This document shows, piece by piece, positions 25,956 through 34,037 of a DNA stretch of 64,000 bases. Location: contig JANQQP010000004.1 of NCBI GenBank assembly GCA_028285005.1, positions 179,261-243,260 on the forward strand. Reading direction: 5' to 3'. Under the pieces are notes generated by a model. It was not told the DNA's origin. It saw only the letters and a list, made by a program, of their open reading frames with translations, and made no database searches. The stretch is from Dehalococcoidia bacterium. Lineage in GTDB: Bacteria > Chloroflexota > Dehalococcoidia > Lucifugimonadales > Lucifugimonadaceae. The position numbers were made by a program, and so were the translations under genes. Position 1 is the stretch's first letter. Each line of letters starts with the position of its first letter.

Positions 25956-27149
25956 ATGCAGCTGTTTGATCGTGAGAAGGCGAGCCGGCTCATGAAAGAC
26001 CAGGGCATCGACCTGTTGCTGGCCTCTTCCAAGCACGGAGTCGGCTATCTCTCGGACTACTGGCACCCGGTGAGCGATGACTACTACGTTCTATGGGCGG
26101 TCGAAGCGACTCACAAGACGTTTGTCGGTGTTCCTGCAGATCAAGCGGCCGAGCCGTTTCTTGTCGCCGGTGCATCTGAGCAGACCACCATCTCGATCAT
26201 GGACCCGTGGATCGAAGACCGACGTTACTGGGGACCGGGCTACTACATCCAAACCTGGGATGACCCTCTGGCTACCGATCCGGACCCGGGTGACCCGATG
26301 GCCGTCGTGGCGGATGCGATCGAGTCTCGTGGATTGACTAGCGGCACGATAGCGATTGAGAAGCGTTTCCTCGGAATCAAGTATGTCGAGGCTCTCCTGC
26401 GCCGTTTGCCCGATATCGAGCTTGTAGACGCTGAAGCCATCTTGTGGCAGTTGCGCATGGTCAAGAGCGAAGAGGAGCAGAAACGCCTCCGGGAGTCATG
26501 CTTGAGGACTAGTCGAGCGTGGCTGGCGACCGTCAGAGATGCGCAGGCCGGGATGACTCAGCCGGAGCTGCAGCGTGTTTTCGTCAAGCACTGCATGGAC
26601 GGAGGGTTGGAGTACGAGCGGGCCTACGTGATATTCGGGCCGGCCGGACTGAGTCTCATCAATGGTTCGCCGGCCAGTGGCGATGTGCGTTTGAAGCCTG
26701 GAATGTTCATCCGTATCGATGCGCAGGCGAAGTTCGGTGGCTACGTCTGCAACCTGTCGAGAGTGACCGCTCATGGAGAGGTCGATGATGCGATGGCCGA
26801 GGCCCACCGACTGGAAAGGCAGCTGATACTCGACCTGATCCCCGAACTCAAGCCAGGGGTTGCGGTCGCAGACATCAGGCGCAGAGAACTGGCTCTCTAC
26901 GAGGAGATTGGCCACCCGCCACTGGTGCCATACACCGGTCACGGCGTCGGCCGAGTCGTCCACGAGCCGCCTTACCTGGCACTCAACGACTCAACCATTC
27001 TGGAGCCAGGAATGAGTGTGACGCTTGAGCCTCACATCATGTACTCGGGCGACGGCGACATCTTCGTGGGCATGGAGGACCATTTCCTCATCACGAATGA
27101 TGGCGCTGAATGGCTGACCGAGTCGGCGCCGATGAGCCTGCACGTCTAG
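25956..27149 (+). CDS. M24-family Xaa-Pro peptidase-like protein with altered metal site
   Basis: A 397-residue protein with a creatinase-type N-terminal domain and a pita-bread M24 domain. The C-terminal ligands GHGVGRVVHEPP (His), SVTLEPH (Glu) and GMEDHFLIT (Glu) are all present. The first metal Asp is D255 in RIDAQ. The second, normally Asp eleven residues later, is Asn266 (VCNLSR). A D-to-N change at a bridging ligand should weaken metal binding, so the enzyme may be altered or act as a non-metal creatinase-like hydrolase. The ATG at 25956 follows GAGGTGATGAG. Confidence 0.8.
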   Translation: MQLFDREKASRLMKDQGIDLLLASSKHGVGYLSDYWHPVSDDYYVLWAVEATHKTFVGVPADQAAEPFLVAGASEQTTISIMDPWIEDRRYWGPGYYIQTWDDPLATDPDPGDPMAVVADAIESRGLTSGTIAIEKRFLGIKYVEALLRRLPDIELVDAEAILWQLRMVKSEEEQKRLRESCLRTSRAWLATVRDAQAGMTQPELQRVFVKHCMDGGLEYERAYVIFGPAGLSLINGSPASGDVRLKPGMFIRIDAQAKFGGYVCNLSRVTAHGEVDDAMAEAHRLERQLILDLIPELKPGVAVADIRRRELALYEEIGHPPLVPYTGHGVGRVVHEPPYLALNDSTILEPGMSVTLEPHIMYSGDGDIFVGMEDHFLITNDGAEWLTESAPMSLHV

Positions 27150-27274
27150 TCGGACCGACGATTACGCACTGTGCGGCCAAACTCATTCCACACCGATTTG
27201 CTTTAGCGATCAAACCCTGATCGAGCAGCATGTGGGTCTGGCCGGTTGAAAAAACCTCCCCTCGGAGACTCCCA

Positions 27275-27502
27275 ATGCCCAAGTCCAAGCCGCGCGGTCC
27301 GATCAAACTCTCGTCGGGCCGAAGGTTCGACGCACGTGGCGTCACTCTTGAGACGTGCCCCTACTGCGAAAACGTGCGGATCGCGAAGACGCCGCGGCGC
27401 AAAGGCGGACCGTCGATGTTCCACTGCCGCAAGTGCGGTTTCATGGCAAACATCGATCAGATGCTCGACATGCACCGGCTACTCGGGCACGTCGCCGCCT
27501 GA
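27275..27502 (+). CDS. Small zinc-ribbon protein
   Basis: A 75-residue basic protein with two Cys pairs, CPYC and CRKC, 27 residues apart, which should hold one zinc ion. The N-terminus MPKSKPRGPIKLSSGRRFD is strongly basic, as in small nucleic-acid-binding proteins. CGGAGA precedes the ATG at 27275 by eight bases. I do not recognise a named family. It stands between the M24 peptidase and a convergent YciI-like gene. Confidence 0.55.
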   Translation: MPKSKPRGPIKLSSGRRFDARGVTLETCPYCENVRIAKTPRRKGGPSMFHCRKCGFMANIDQMLDMHRLLGHVAA

Positions 27503-27509
27503 TCGCGAC

Positions 27510-27866
27510 CTAGCCCTGCTCGAACTCCATTAACGGCCTGACCTCAACCGATCCGCCCTCGGCGATCGGCATCTTCTTGGCAGACTCAGCCGCCTCTTCC
27601 CAGGAATCAGCTTCAAGAATGTAGAAGCCGCCGAACTGCTCCTTGGTCTCGGCGAATGGGCCGTCTGTGACAGTGGTCTCACCGTTCTGGATCCTGACCG
27701 TATGCGCTGTGCTTACCGGCATCAGAGCATCTCCGGCCAACATCTTTCCTGACTGTTGAAGGTCGTTCGTGTAAGTGAACCAGGCGCCCATGTTCTCCTG
27801 GACTTCCTGTTCACTAAACTTCTGCCGGTCAGCCTCGGTTGAGTAGATCAACAAAGCGAATCTCAT
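27510..27866 (-). CDS. YciI/DGPF-domain protein
   Basis: A 118-residue dimeric alpha-beta barrel protein of the YCII-related family. It begins MRFALLIYSTEAD and contains the family signature TDGPFAETKEQFGGFYILEADSWEEA with the DGPFAE core. The family includes small enzymes and putative sigma-factor-associated proteins, and has no single agreed function. The gene is short, complete and monocistronic. Confidence 0.85.
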   Translation of the reverse strand: MRFALLIYSTEADRQKFSEQEVQENMGAWFTYTNDLQQSGKMLAGDALMPVSTAHTVRIQNGETTVTDGPFAETKEQFGGFYILEADSWEEAAESAKKMPIAEGGSVEVRPLMEFEQG

Positions 27867-28118
27867 TTTCTTCTCCTGGCACTGGTCGTTTTGCAGTAAC
27901 GACGATTGGCGATCAGTAGTTTCGACAGGTCATGCGCCGACGTGCCCAACGGCCGTGATTCTAACCGCGTTTACTGCCGGATTGACCGCCGACGCGGCAC
28001 CCCGGATTAACGAGGCGTTTGTATACTCGTAGCCAGTTCAGGCGAAGCCGGAGGGACGCCCGTCAGGGTCTCGGTAAGTCGCATTTCACTACCTAACTCA
28101 CATGCCGGGAGGCAACAG

Positions 28119-28751
28119 ATGGCGCTGCTACTTGGAGATAAGGTCCCGAATTTCCAGCAAGAGTCTACCGATGGAACGATCGATCTGTACGAGTATCTGG
28201 GTGATAGCTGGGGCGTTCTCTTTTCGCACCCAGCTGATTACACGCCTGTGTGCACCACTGAGCTGGGCACAGTTGCCGGGATGAAAGGCGAGTTCGACCG
28301 ACGCAATGTGAAGGTAATCGGTCTCAGCGTCGATGAGCTGGCAAACCACGGCGGCTGGGTCAGCGATATCGAGGACACCCAGGGAGTCAGCATGAACTTC
28401 CCGATCCTCGCTGACGGCGACAGGTCGGTGTCTACTAAGTACGACATGATCCAGGCAGATGGCACGAACATGACCGTTCGCTCGGTATTCATCATCGACC
28501 CGAGCAAGACGCTTCGGCTCACGCTTACTTACCCGGCGTCAACTGGCAGAAACTTTGCCGAGATATTGCGAGTTATCGATTCGCTGCAACTGACCGACAA
28601 CTACAAGGTTGCGACTCCTGCGAACTGGCGAGATGGGGACGACGTTGTCGTGCTGCCTGCGGTTTCGGACGAAGACGCGGACAAGATGTTCACGAAGGGA
28701 ATCGACCGTCAGCGCCCGTATCTGAGGGTCACCCCACAGCCTGACAAATAG
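28119..28751 (+). CDS. 1-Cys peroxiredoxin (Prx6 type)
   Basis: A 210-residue thiol peroxidase. The peroxidatic Cys45 lies in the canonical DYTPVCTTEL. The long C-terminal extension (PATPANWRDGDDVVVLP and beyond) is that of the Prx6/AhpC-TSA 1-Cys subgroup, and there is no second cysteine to resolve the sulfenic acid. It detoxifies peroxides in the cytoplasm using an external thiol. The gene is single, with a long 5' region (27867-28118) in which I see no recognised riboswitch; TATACT at 28031-28036 could be a -10 box. Confidence 0.9.
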   Translation: MALLLGDKVPNFQQESTDGTIDLYEYLGDSWGVLFSHPADYTPVCTTELGTVAGMKGEFDRRNVKVIGLSVDELANHGGWVSDIEDTQGVSMNFPILADGDRSVSTKYDMIQADGTNMTVRSVFIIDPSKTLRLTLTYPASTGRNFAEILRVIDSLQLTDNYKVATPANWRDGDDVVVLPAVSDEDADKMFTKGIDRQRPYLRVTPQPDK

Positions 28752-28760
28752 ACAGGGCGC

Positions 28761-29660
28761 TCACCAGCCTGATCGTCCCTCGACGCGGCCTGCTATTACT
28801 GACAGCCGCTTAGCCATCTCAGGGTCGCGATGGTCGGGCGCGGTTGCGATGGCGTGCTCGAGCGAACGGTGACAGCCGGATTCGCACGGATCTGTCAGGT
28901 CCGCGATCGACGGAATCGCTTCGACGATCAGGTTGCGCGCGTGTTCGGAGTTGTCACGAAGTACGTCGAGCACGGACGCGGTCGATACGGCGTCGTGCTC
29001 GTCATGCCAGCAGTCGTAGTCGGTCACCATGGCAACCGTCGAGTAGCAAAGCTCAGCCTCGCGGGCCAGCTTGGCTTCCGGCATGTTCGTCATGCCTATG
29101 AGATCAGCTCCCCATGACCTGTGCAGCTCCGATTCCGCGCGAGACGAGAACTGCGGGCCCTCCATGACGACGTACGTACCACCTTTAACGGCCCGAACGC
29201 CTGCGTTTACCGCAGCTCCGGCAATTGTGTTCGATGTTGTGGCGCAGGTGGGATCTGCCATGCTCACGTGAGCGACAAACCCGGTGCCAAAGAACGACTT
29301 TTCTCTGGCGAAGGTCCTGTCTATGTACTGATCGACAAGCACAAACGTCCCGGGTTCGAGCTCTTCCTTGAGTGAGCCGACCGCGCTGAACGACACGATT
29401 CTTGTGACGCCGGCCCGCTTCATCGCCTCGATGTTGGCCCGGTAGTTGATCTCTGTCGGCGGAATCCTGTGACCACGTCCGTGCCGTGGCAGGAACACGA
29501 GCCGATGTCCCGCCAACTCACCTATCAGGAGCTGGTCGGACGGCGTGCCGAACGCGCTGCTCACTGTGACCCACTGCGCCGACTCAAAACCGGGCAATTC
29601 GTAGAGGCCGGTGCCACCAATGATCCCTATCGCCGGTTCCGATCGCATATCACTTGTCAT
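28761..29660 (-). CDS. mtnP: S-methyl-5'-thioadenosine phosphorylase (or MTI phosphorylase)
   Basis: A 299-residue phosphorylase of the PNP/MTAP family. IGIIGGTGLYELPGFE, FLPRHGRGHRIPPTEINYRAN, TYVVMEGPQFSSRAES and IGMTNMPEAKLAREAELCY are the phosphate- and purine-binding signatures. It splits methylthioadenosine into adenine and methylthioribose 1-phosphate, feeding methionine salvage; some relatives prefer methylthioinosine. Start candidates are ATGs at 29660 and 29648; neither has a strong ribosome site. It is convergent with the peroxiredoxin gene. Confidence 0.88.
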   Translation of the reverse strand: MTSDMRSEPAIGIIGGTGLYELPGFESAQWVTVSSAFGTPSDQLLIGELAGHRLVFLPRHGRGHRIPPTEINYRANIEAMKRAGVTRIVSFSAVGSLKEELEPGTFVLVDQYIDRTFAREKSFFGTGFVAHVSMADPTCATTSNTIAGAAVNAGVRAVKGGTYVVMEGPQFSSRAESELHRSWGADLIGMTNMPEAKLAREAELCYSTVAMVTDYDCWHDEHDAVSTASVLDVLRDNSEHARNLIVEAIPSIADLTDPCESGCHRSLEHAIATAPDHRDPEMAKRLSVIAGRVEGRSGW

Positions 29661-29820
29661 GGCTACTTTTCGTATAAGGCGGCGCAATGACGGGGTGTGT
29701 TCCACGCCGGTGCAGTGCAGACTTCGCCGAGTTAGGATTCAGCACGATTTCCTTGCGCCCTATGGTTGCACGGCTGAGTTCAACTGATGGCTGACCCGGA
29801 TATCATTGCAGATACCAGCG

Positions 29821-29909
29821 GCCGGGGTGGCGGAACGGCAGACGCAGCGGGCTTAAACCCCGCGGCCCTTATGAAGGGCGTGTGGGTTCGAATCCCACCC
29901 TCGGCACCA
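29821..29909 (+). tRNA. tRNA-Leu (TAA)
   Basis: Acceptor GCCGGGG pairs with CCTCGGC through one G-T pair. The anticodon stem GCGGG/CCCGC encloses CTTAAAC, giving anticodon TAA. The long variable arm CGGCCCTTATGAAGGGC is that of class II tRNAs. CCA is encoded at 29907-29909. It marks the left border of the region with phage-derived genes. Confidence 0.95.
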
Positions 29910-30379
29910 ACTCGGCCTGCTGTGCATCAGCCGTCACCGCCCGGCGACCAGCCTGAATCCATCCCATGTCCATCCGCAGCGACTCGCTGGTGACCGGTTC
30001 GTCGCGTTGGAGCCACATTCCGGGCCCAAGCATGCGACCTGAACTCGAATATTCGATAACTCCTGAGATTCTCGCTGACACTGGTGATAAATCGATAACC
30101 ATATGGTTACAGTCGAGAGTTACCTAAACGCGACATTTAACGCAAAATCGAACAGGTAAATGCGTGTAATTAAGAGTTACTTTCAAGCAACAATATGGTG
30201 TGATCGACTCACCGGAGCGTCCCATACAACGGGACTGACAGGCACCGAAGGTCGGCGCTCGCAGGAAGTTGAGTGAGGGCAACACTCCTTCCGCCTGGAA
30301 TCGAGACTCCGCATCTGGCATATCGCAGCAGGGCATCGTCGCCTAAATAGCCAGGTAGTCGGCACATGGAGACAGATCG
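29910..30379. promoter_or_regulatory. AT-rich intergenic region with two palindromes
   Basis: No convincing gene lies in these 470 bp. They hold TCGAATATTCGA (30045-30056) and TAACCATATGGTTA (30096-30109), both perfect palindromes, and two copies of GAGTTAC about 60 bp apart. Base composition is clearly more AT-rich than its surroundings. It lies upstream of an orphan winged-helix gene, so binding sites for that protein are likely. Confidence 0.4.
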
Positions 30380-30784
30380 ATGATGTACGAAACTGTACCC
30401 CCGGCAGGTATTACACAGATTGCAGATCAGTTGCTGGACGTGGTGAACGAACTATTGGAGATTGCCGGAGATCCATCTGGTGAAGCAGCAGAGCGGTTTT
30501 CGTACGAGGCGCCGTTCAGGGCCGAAATGCGAAGGTACCACGCGAACGGTGAGTTCGTTGACCTTTCAGAGATAGAGGCCAAGATCCTGGAAGTCCTATT
30601 GCGCAACAGAGGCAAATTGGTAACAAAAACGCAGCTTTGCCAGGTGCTTGAACTGGATCCAGAGCGACAGGAACGCAACCTGAAGTCGTACGTGTACCGG
30701 CTCAAGGCGAAGCTGAACAGGTTGAGCCAGCCAGATGTGACGATCCGGCCAATTCACGGCGCTGGATACGTGCTCTCGGGATAG
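30380..30784 (+). CDS. Orphan OmpR-type winged-helix DNA-binding protein
   Basis: A 134-residue protein. The last 75 residues form an OmpR/PhoB C-terminal effector domain: LSEIEAKILEVLLRNRGKLVTKTQLCQVL, then LKSYVYRLKAKLNRL as the recognition-helix region, and IRPIHGAGYVLSG as the wing. There is no receiver domain; the N-terminal 55 residues are acidic and helical. It therefore binds DNA without standard phosphorelay control. GGAGA precedes the first of two adjacent ATG codons. It is the first gene after tRNA-Leu and could control the nearby phage-derived genes. Confidence 0.7.
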   Translation: MMYETVPPAGITQIADQLLDVVNELLEIAGDPSGEAAERFSYEAPFRAEMRRYHANGEFVDLSEIEAKILEVLLRNRGKLVTKTQLCQVLELDPERQERNLKSYVYRLKAKLNRLSQPDVTIRPIHGAGYVLSG

Positions 30785-30872
30785 CTCCAGCTGCACCGGC
30801 CGGCGTTTACAGTCGTAGGTACTCTGGTCCCAATGATGGGAAAGTCGATCGTATCGACGATGTCGATGGCGT

Positions 30873-31238
30873 TCACCTCTTGGTCACATCGACCGAGTGG
30901 CGGGCGACCTCCACATATACCTGGTTGATCTGAGCGGTGAGCTGTCTCGACCATTCGTCGATGCGGTTATGCAGTGCTCGATCCAGGCTGTTGAAGCGCG
31001 CATCTTGTTTGGTCTCGAGGTGATCAAGCCTTAGCCGAACCTCACTGAGGCTTTCGCGCTCGAAGCCCTTTACTTCAACAAGATCGCGCCTTAAATGCTC
31101 GATCTCCAGATTGGTCCTGGCCGCCTCGTCCTTCAGGTCCCGCTCGAACCGTTCCAGGCGCTGTCCTAGCTGAAGCCAGCTCAGGACGGCTCGCCAGAGC
31201 CCCACGAGGAACGTCTTCGCGTAAGCGGCCAGGAACAT
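30873..31238 (-). CDS. Coiled-coil protein with N-terminal hydrophobic segment
   Basis: I do not recognise a family. From the ATG at 31238 the product has 121 residues: a hydrophobic stretch (MFLAAYAKTFLVGLWRAVLSWL) followed by about 90 residues of charged heptad-like helix (RLERFERDLKDEAARTNLEI and onward). A membrane-anchored coiled coil is likely. The frame stays open to 31418 and the start is uncertain. It lies in the block leading to the capsid genes but need not belong to them. Confidence 0.45.
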   Translation of the reverse strand: MFLAAYAKTFLVGLWRAVLSWLQLGQRLERFERDLKDEAARTNLEIEHLRRDLVEVKGFERESLSEVRLRLDHLETKQDARFNSLDRALHNRIDEWSRQLTAQINQVYVEVARHSVDVTKR

Positions 31239-31411
31239 TGCGCATCGCCTTTGCACGATCGAGTCGTTTCCTCCATTTATCGCCCATTGCTGAGGCTTGA
31301 TCAACCCGGGTGTCATGGCCGTCAAGCCTTTGACGGGCGTGTGTGCATCGTGCCCACGAAATGTGGGCCTGCGCGCATGAGCAGGCGTTAGCCGAACGCA
31401 AAACTGTCCGC

Positions 31412-31870
31412 ATGACATCTCGTCACTCAGGGCCCGACGCCTCTGGCTCCGACCACACCGAAGACTCCCGAGATATCCGCTACTCGGTAGTGTCTGACTG
31501 GTATGACGCCGATCGTATGGGCGCGGCTGACGTTAGCGGCGAGCTGGCAGGTCAGCGCGTCGTCGCCCTGCCGGATAGCCCGGGTGAGGTCATTGCCTAC
31601 TCGCCAGGCTTGCCGATTGCCAGAAGCGCTGGGACTCCGGGCTTTCTGTTCACAGGTGACGACGGCGATTCACTGTGGTTCTGGCCGGAATCAGAAGAGA
31701 TCGCGTTTCGCTTTGAGCCGGAGAGTGGCAGGCGACTGCGCCGTAGTCTGAGCGAAGCCGTGAATCGCCTCGTGAGCCAGGGGGCGCTGGTGTTCTGTAC
31801 CAGGGTGGAAGCGAACGGGGCGAGCGAAGCCGAGTTCGAGTTCCCGATCCTGGAAGAGCGCGCCGCCTAG
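31412..31870 (+). CDS. Hypothetical acidic protein, 152 aa
   Basis: Unrecognised. The product is acidic and soluble, with an N-terminal disordered stretch (about 1-20), then beta-like segments (GQRVVALPDSPGEVIAYSPG, PGFLFTGDDGDSLWFWPES) and a helix (SLSEAVNRLVSQGALVFC). The ATG at 31412 lacks a strong ribosome site; the frame is open further upstream without signs of coding. A small hairpin, GCAAGA/TCTTGC at 31871-31889, follows directly and may end its transcript. Confidence 0.45.
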   Translation: MTSRHSGPDASGSDHTEDSRDIRYSVVSDWYDADRMGAADVSGELAGQRVVALPDSPGEVIAYSPGLPIARSAGTPGFLFTGDDGDSLWFWPESEEIAFRFEPESGRRLRRSLSEAVNRLVSQGALVFCTRVEANGASEAEFEFPILEERAA

Positions 31871-32221
31871 GCAAGATCCGCTCTCTTGCGGTCAGTTTCT
31901 GGACTACTTTCAAGGCCACGTAACGGTTGTGAATCAGAACATATGTGCTAATATCTGAGCTCTTGGAGTGGGGTGGAGGGGTGAGGATGGAGCTCGCGGA
32001 CACGGTCGCGCCGGAGCAACAAGGCCATAGGCCCTTCTCTCGTGTTGACGGTGGAGTGTGGTGAAGCTGCAAGCGGAGCAGATGGCTAGAGAACCCAATA
32101 TCGGTGTCTCAGCTTGAAAGATCTGCGAGGGTCTTTCACTGCTTCGACAGCAGGGCGTGATCGTGCCTGCGAGCCCGACTCAGTAGTCGTTGAATCTCAG
32201 CGTCGATAGTGATGATGAGCG
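31871..32221 (+). promoter_or_regulatory. Intergenic region with promoter and possible 25-aa ORF
   Basis: After the small hairpin at 31871-31889 comes TTGTGA (31927-31932), a 16-bp spacer, and TAATAT (31949-31954), a fair sigma-70-type promoter. About 30 bases downstream is a strong GGAGG followed by an ATG at 31987, opening a 25-codon frame that stops at 32064. The frame may be a leader peptide or chance. Nothing else is recognised before the gene at 32222. Confidence 0.35.
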
Positions 32222-32632
32222 ATGGCGAAGACAACTAAAGGTGCCCCAAAGCCGACTTTCGTGCTTCTCATGTGCGAGCTGTGTCAAGGGGACGAACCGT
32301 TTGCATGCCCGCCGAGATTCAGGCGCACATACATGCGACTACACCTCGAAAAGTCGCACCAGATCGTGGCGGGCGAGCAGCGGATTACTCGAGTTCGATC
32401 TCAAAGCGAAGGAAACGTCGCTGAATGGATGGCCGAGATCGGTGATTGGCGAGTTCGAATACTGACTGAACTCGAGGTTGGGTTGGTCGCTGGTCACGAT
32501 CCGAAGAATCCGGCCGTTGGCTCAGTCGATTCTCCAGTTCCGAGTGCCCAGAAGACTTCACATCCAGCGTGGTCTGCTACCGCGCTACGCGATCTCTACC
32601 GAGGCATGGAAGGCCACTACTCACCGTTCTAG
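32222..32632 (+). CDS. Hypothetical protein with C2H2-like zinc finger
   Basis: A 136-residue protein. Residues about 18-46 carry CELC, then a second region ending LHLEKSH, giving Cys-x2-Cys and His-x4-His ligands suited to one zinc ion. The rest is helical with a Pro/Ser-rich stretch before the C-terminus. I do not know the family; small zinc-finger proteins are frequent in phage and mobile regions. Its stop overlaps the opposite gene's stop inside CTAG at 32629-32632. Confidence 0.45.
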   Translation: MAKTTKGAPKPTFVLLMCELCQGDEPFACPPRFRRTYMRLHLEKSHQIVAGEQRITRVRSQSEGNVAEWMAEIGDWRVRILTELEVGLVAGHDPKNPAVGSVDSPVPSAQKTSHPAWSATALRDLYRGMEGHYSPF

Positions 32633-33051
32633 GAGCGTGGGTTGGAGTTGCGCCGCCCGGTCTTTGTCCGATCTGATTTGTGCGGGCTCTTCCCACCGGA
32701 TCGCCTCTTGCTCCTGCACCACGAGCAACCTTTCACCGGCTTGTCCTGGCTCGATGAGTCATTGGCGCGGTCTGGATCCACAGTCACGAACGTCCGCTTG
32801 AGGCAGTCCGGCCCCGGCAGCCACGGGAACATGCCGTGAAAAGCCTTGCGGGCGAGATAGGTCGCTTCACCGTCGTCCAGTGAGTCAGGGTGACCTACGC
32901 GCACCTGCAGGATCACATCACCTGGCCGCTTGTCGCCCAGCTCGCGATGCGCGTATAGAGGCAAGGTGTGCTGCTCGAAACCTGTGAGCTCTGCGATTTC
33001 GAAGCCCTGTGCCTCCAGAAGGTCCTGCTTCTCTGCGGTCAACAGCTGCAT
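32629..33051 (-). CDS. Hypothetical protein downstream of capsid gene
   Basis: A 140-residue protein on the same strand as, and 78 bp after, the major capsid gene. The first 90 residues look folded (MQLLTAEKQDLLEAQGFEIA, PGDVILQVRVGHPDSLDDG). The last 35 are very basic with CSWC, suggesting a nucleic-acid-binding tail. In tailed phages this position usually holds a head-completion or capsid-associated protein, which is my best guess from context only. Confidence 0.45.
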   Translation of the reverse strand: MQLLTAEKQDLLEAQGFEIAELTGFEQHTLPLYAHRELGDKRPGDVILQVRVGHPDSLDDGEATYLARKAFHGMFPWLPGPDCLKRTFVTVDPDRANDSSSQDKPVKGCSWCRSKRRSGGKSPHKSDRTKTGRRNSNPRS

Positions 33052-33129
33052 AGGGTGGCTCCATCAATCTCCGATAGGCGGCGGGCCGAGACTTCGACCC
33101 GCCGCCGCATAAGCCCGTCAATCCCGGTG

Positions 33130-34035
33130 CTAGACCGAGTCAGACGGTGCAACCGCGTCATAGAGCAGAGGCGCTCCGTGGCGGTCGTCGAGCTCAAACA
33201 CTCCATAGTCGGACGTGAACACGACTTCGGTCGCTCTCAAAGAAGCGTTCCTGTCGCGTTCAGTCCGCCAGTCAACGCTCGTCAGACCGATCAGCGCATC
33301 CCTCTGCGCCAGCACACCGGTCGCGTCACCTGATGCGTCGACGAACAGGTTCTTCGACTCGAACAGGTCGACACCGTTGAATGCGATTCCGGTGAAGAAC
33401 CGGTTCAAGAGTTGCTCTTCCTGTCGATCGTTCACTCGCTGACTGGTTCCAGAGCCGATCGCCGTTGCCGACTTCACGATCTGGAACACGGCATGCGGGT
33501 GATGCACCGCGTAGTCGGGATCAAACGGCTCAAGACCGTCCGAGTCCCCTGACGAGGCACCGCCACCGAGACCCTTGGCGATCGTGGCAGCGAAGTTGGA
33601 GAGCGTGAAAGTTGCTCCAGCCGCTCCAAACGCAACGCCGCCATTCAGTCCCGGATACAGCGCCTGCACGTCCTGGTCTTGCTTGCGTGCAGCGGCATCA
33701 CCAAACTGCCTGCCGATCATGCGAAACACGTCGGTGCTTCCATGCTGCCTGGCAAGCTTGTCGGTGATGATGATCTTTGCGCCGCGCTCAGTCGCAGTCA
33801 GGTCGACCAGTGTCATGTTGATCGACTGCTCTGTGCTGATCGTCGTGCCGTCCGTCAGATCGGCGATTGTGAACTGTCCGACCTTCGGCACACGCACGGT
33901 CGAAGCGCCCTTTGGCAGCCTGACCTTTTCGATCAGCTGCCATGAAGGAGAGTTCGCTTCCTGCGTGTAACGCGCTTCCCTGATGATCGTGTTCTGGGCC
34001 TGTGCAAGGTTTCCAGTAGTGGCCGTTTCAACCAT
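33130..34035 (-). CDS. Phage major capsid protein
   Basis: A 301-residue virion protein. The opening AQAQNTIIREARYTQEANSP and TVRVPKVGQFTIADLTDGTTIS are the extended N-arm and E-loop-like region of HK97-fold coat proteins. RGAKIIITDKLARQHGSTDVF leads into the spine helix, and AVHHPHAVFQIV and VVFTSDYGVFELDDRHG are the later strands typical of P-domain/A-domain regions. The ATG follows GAGGT, which lies in the last codons of the scaffold-like gene two bases upstream, so translation is coupled. The frame is intact and full-length for the family. The assignment rests on pattern and neighbours. Confidence 0.75.
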   Translation of the reverse strand: MVETATTGNLAQAQNTIIREARYTQEANSPSWQLIEKVRLPKGASTVRVPKVGQFTIADLTDGTTISTEQSINMTLVDLTATERGAKIIITDKLARQHGSTDVFRMIGRQFGDAAARKQDQDVQALYPGLNGGVAFGAAGATFTLSNFAATIAKGLGGGASSGDSDGLEPFDPDYAVHHPHAVFQIVKSATAIGSGTSQRVNDRQEEQLLNRFFTGIAFNGVDLFESKNLFVDASGDATGVLAQRDALIGLTSVDWRTERDRNASLRATEVVFTSDYGVFELDDRHGAPLLYDAVAPSDSV

Positions 34036-34037
34036 AG

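Noticed and set aside
27867-28118. Riboswitch upstream of the peroxiredoxin gene
   Set aside because: The 5' region is long and GC-rich with GGAGGGACG-like segments, but I could not fit a known riboswitch class to it.
30124-30336. 70-codon Cys-containing frame on the minus strand in the AT-rich gap
   Set aside because: No ribosome site and no sensible domain; the seven cysteines are spread without a zinc-site pattern.
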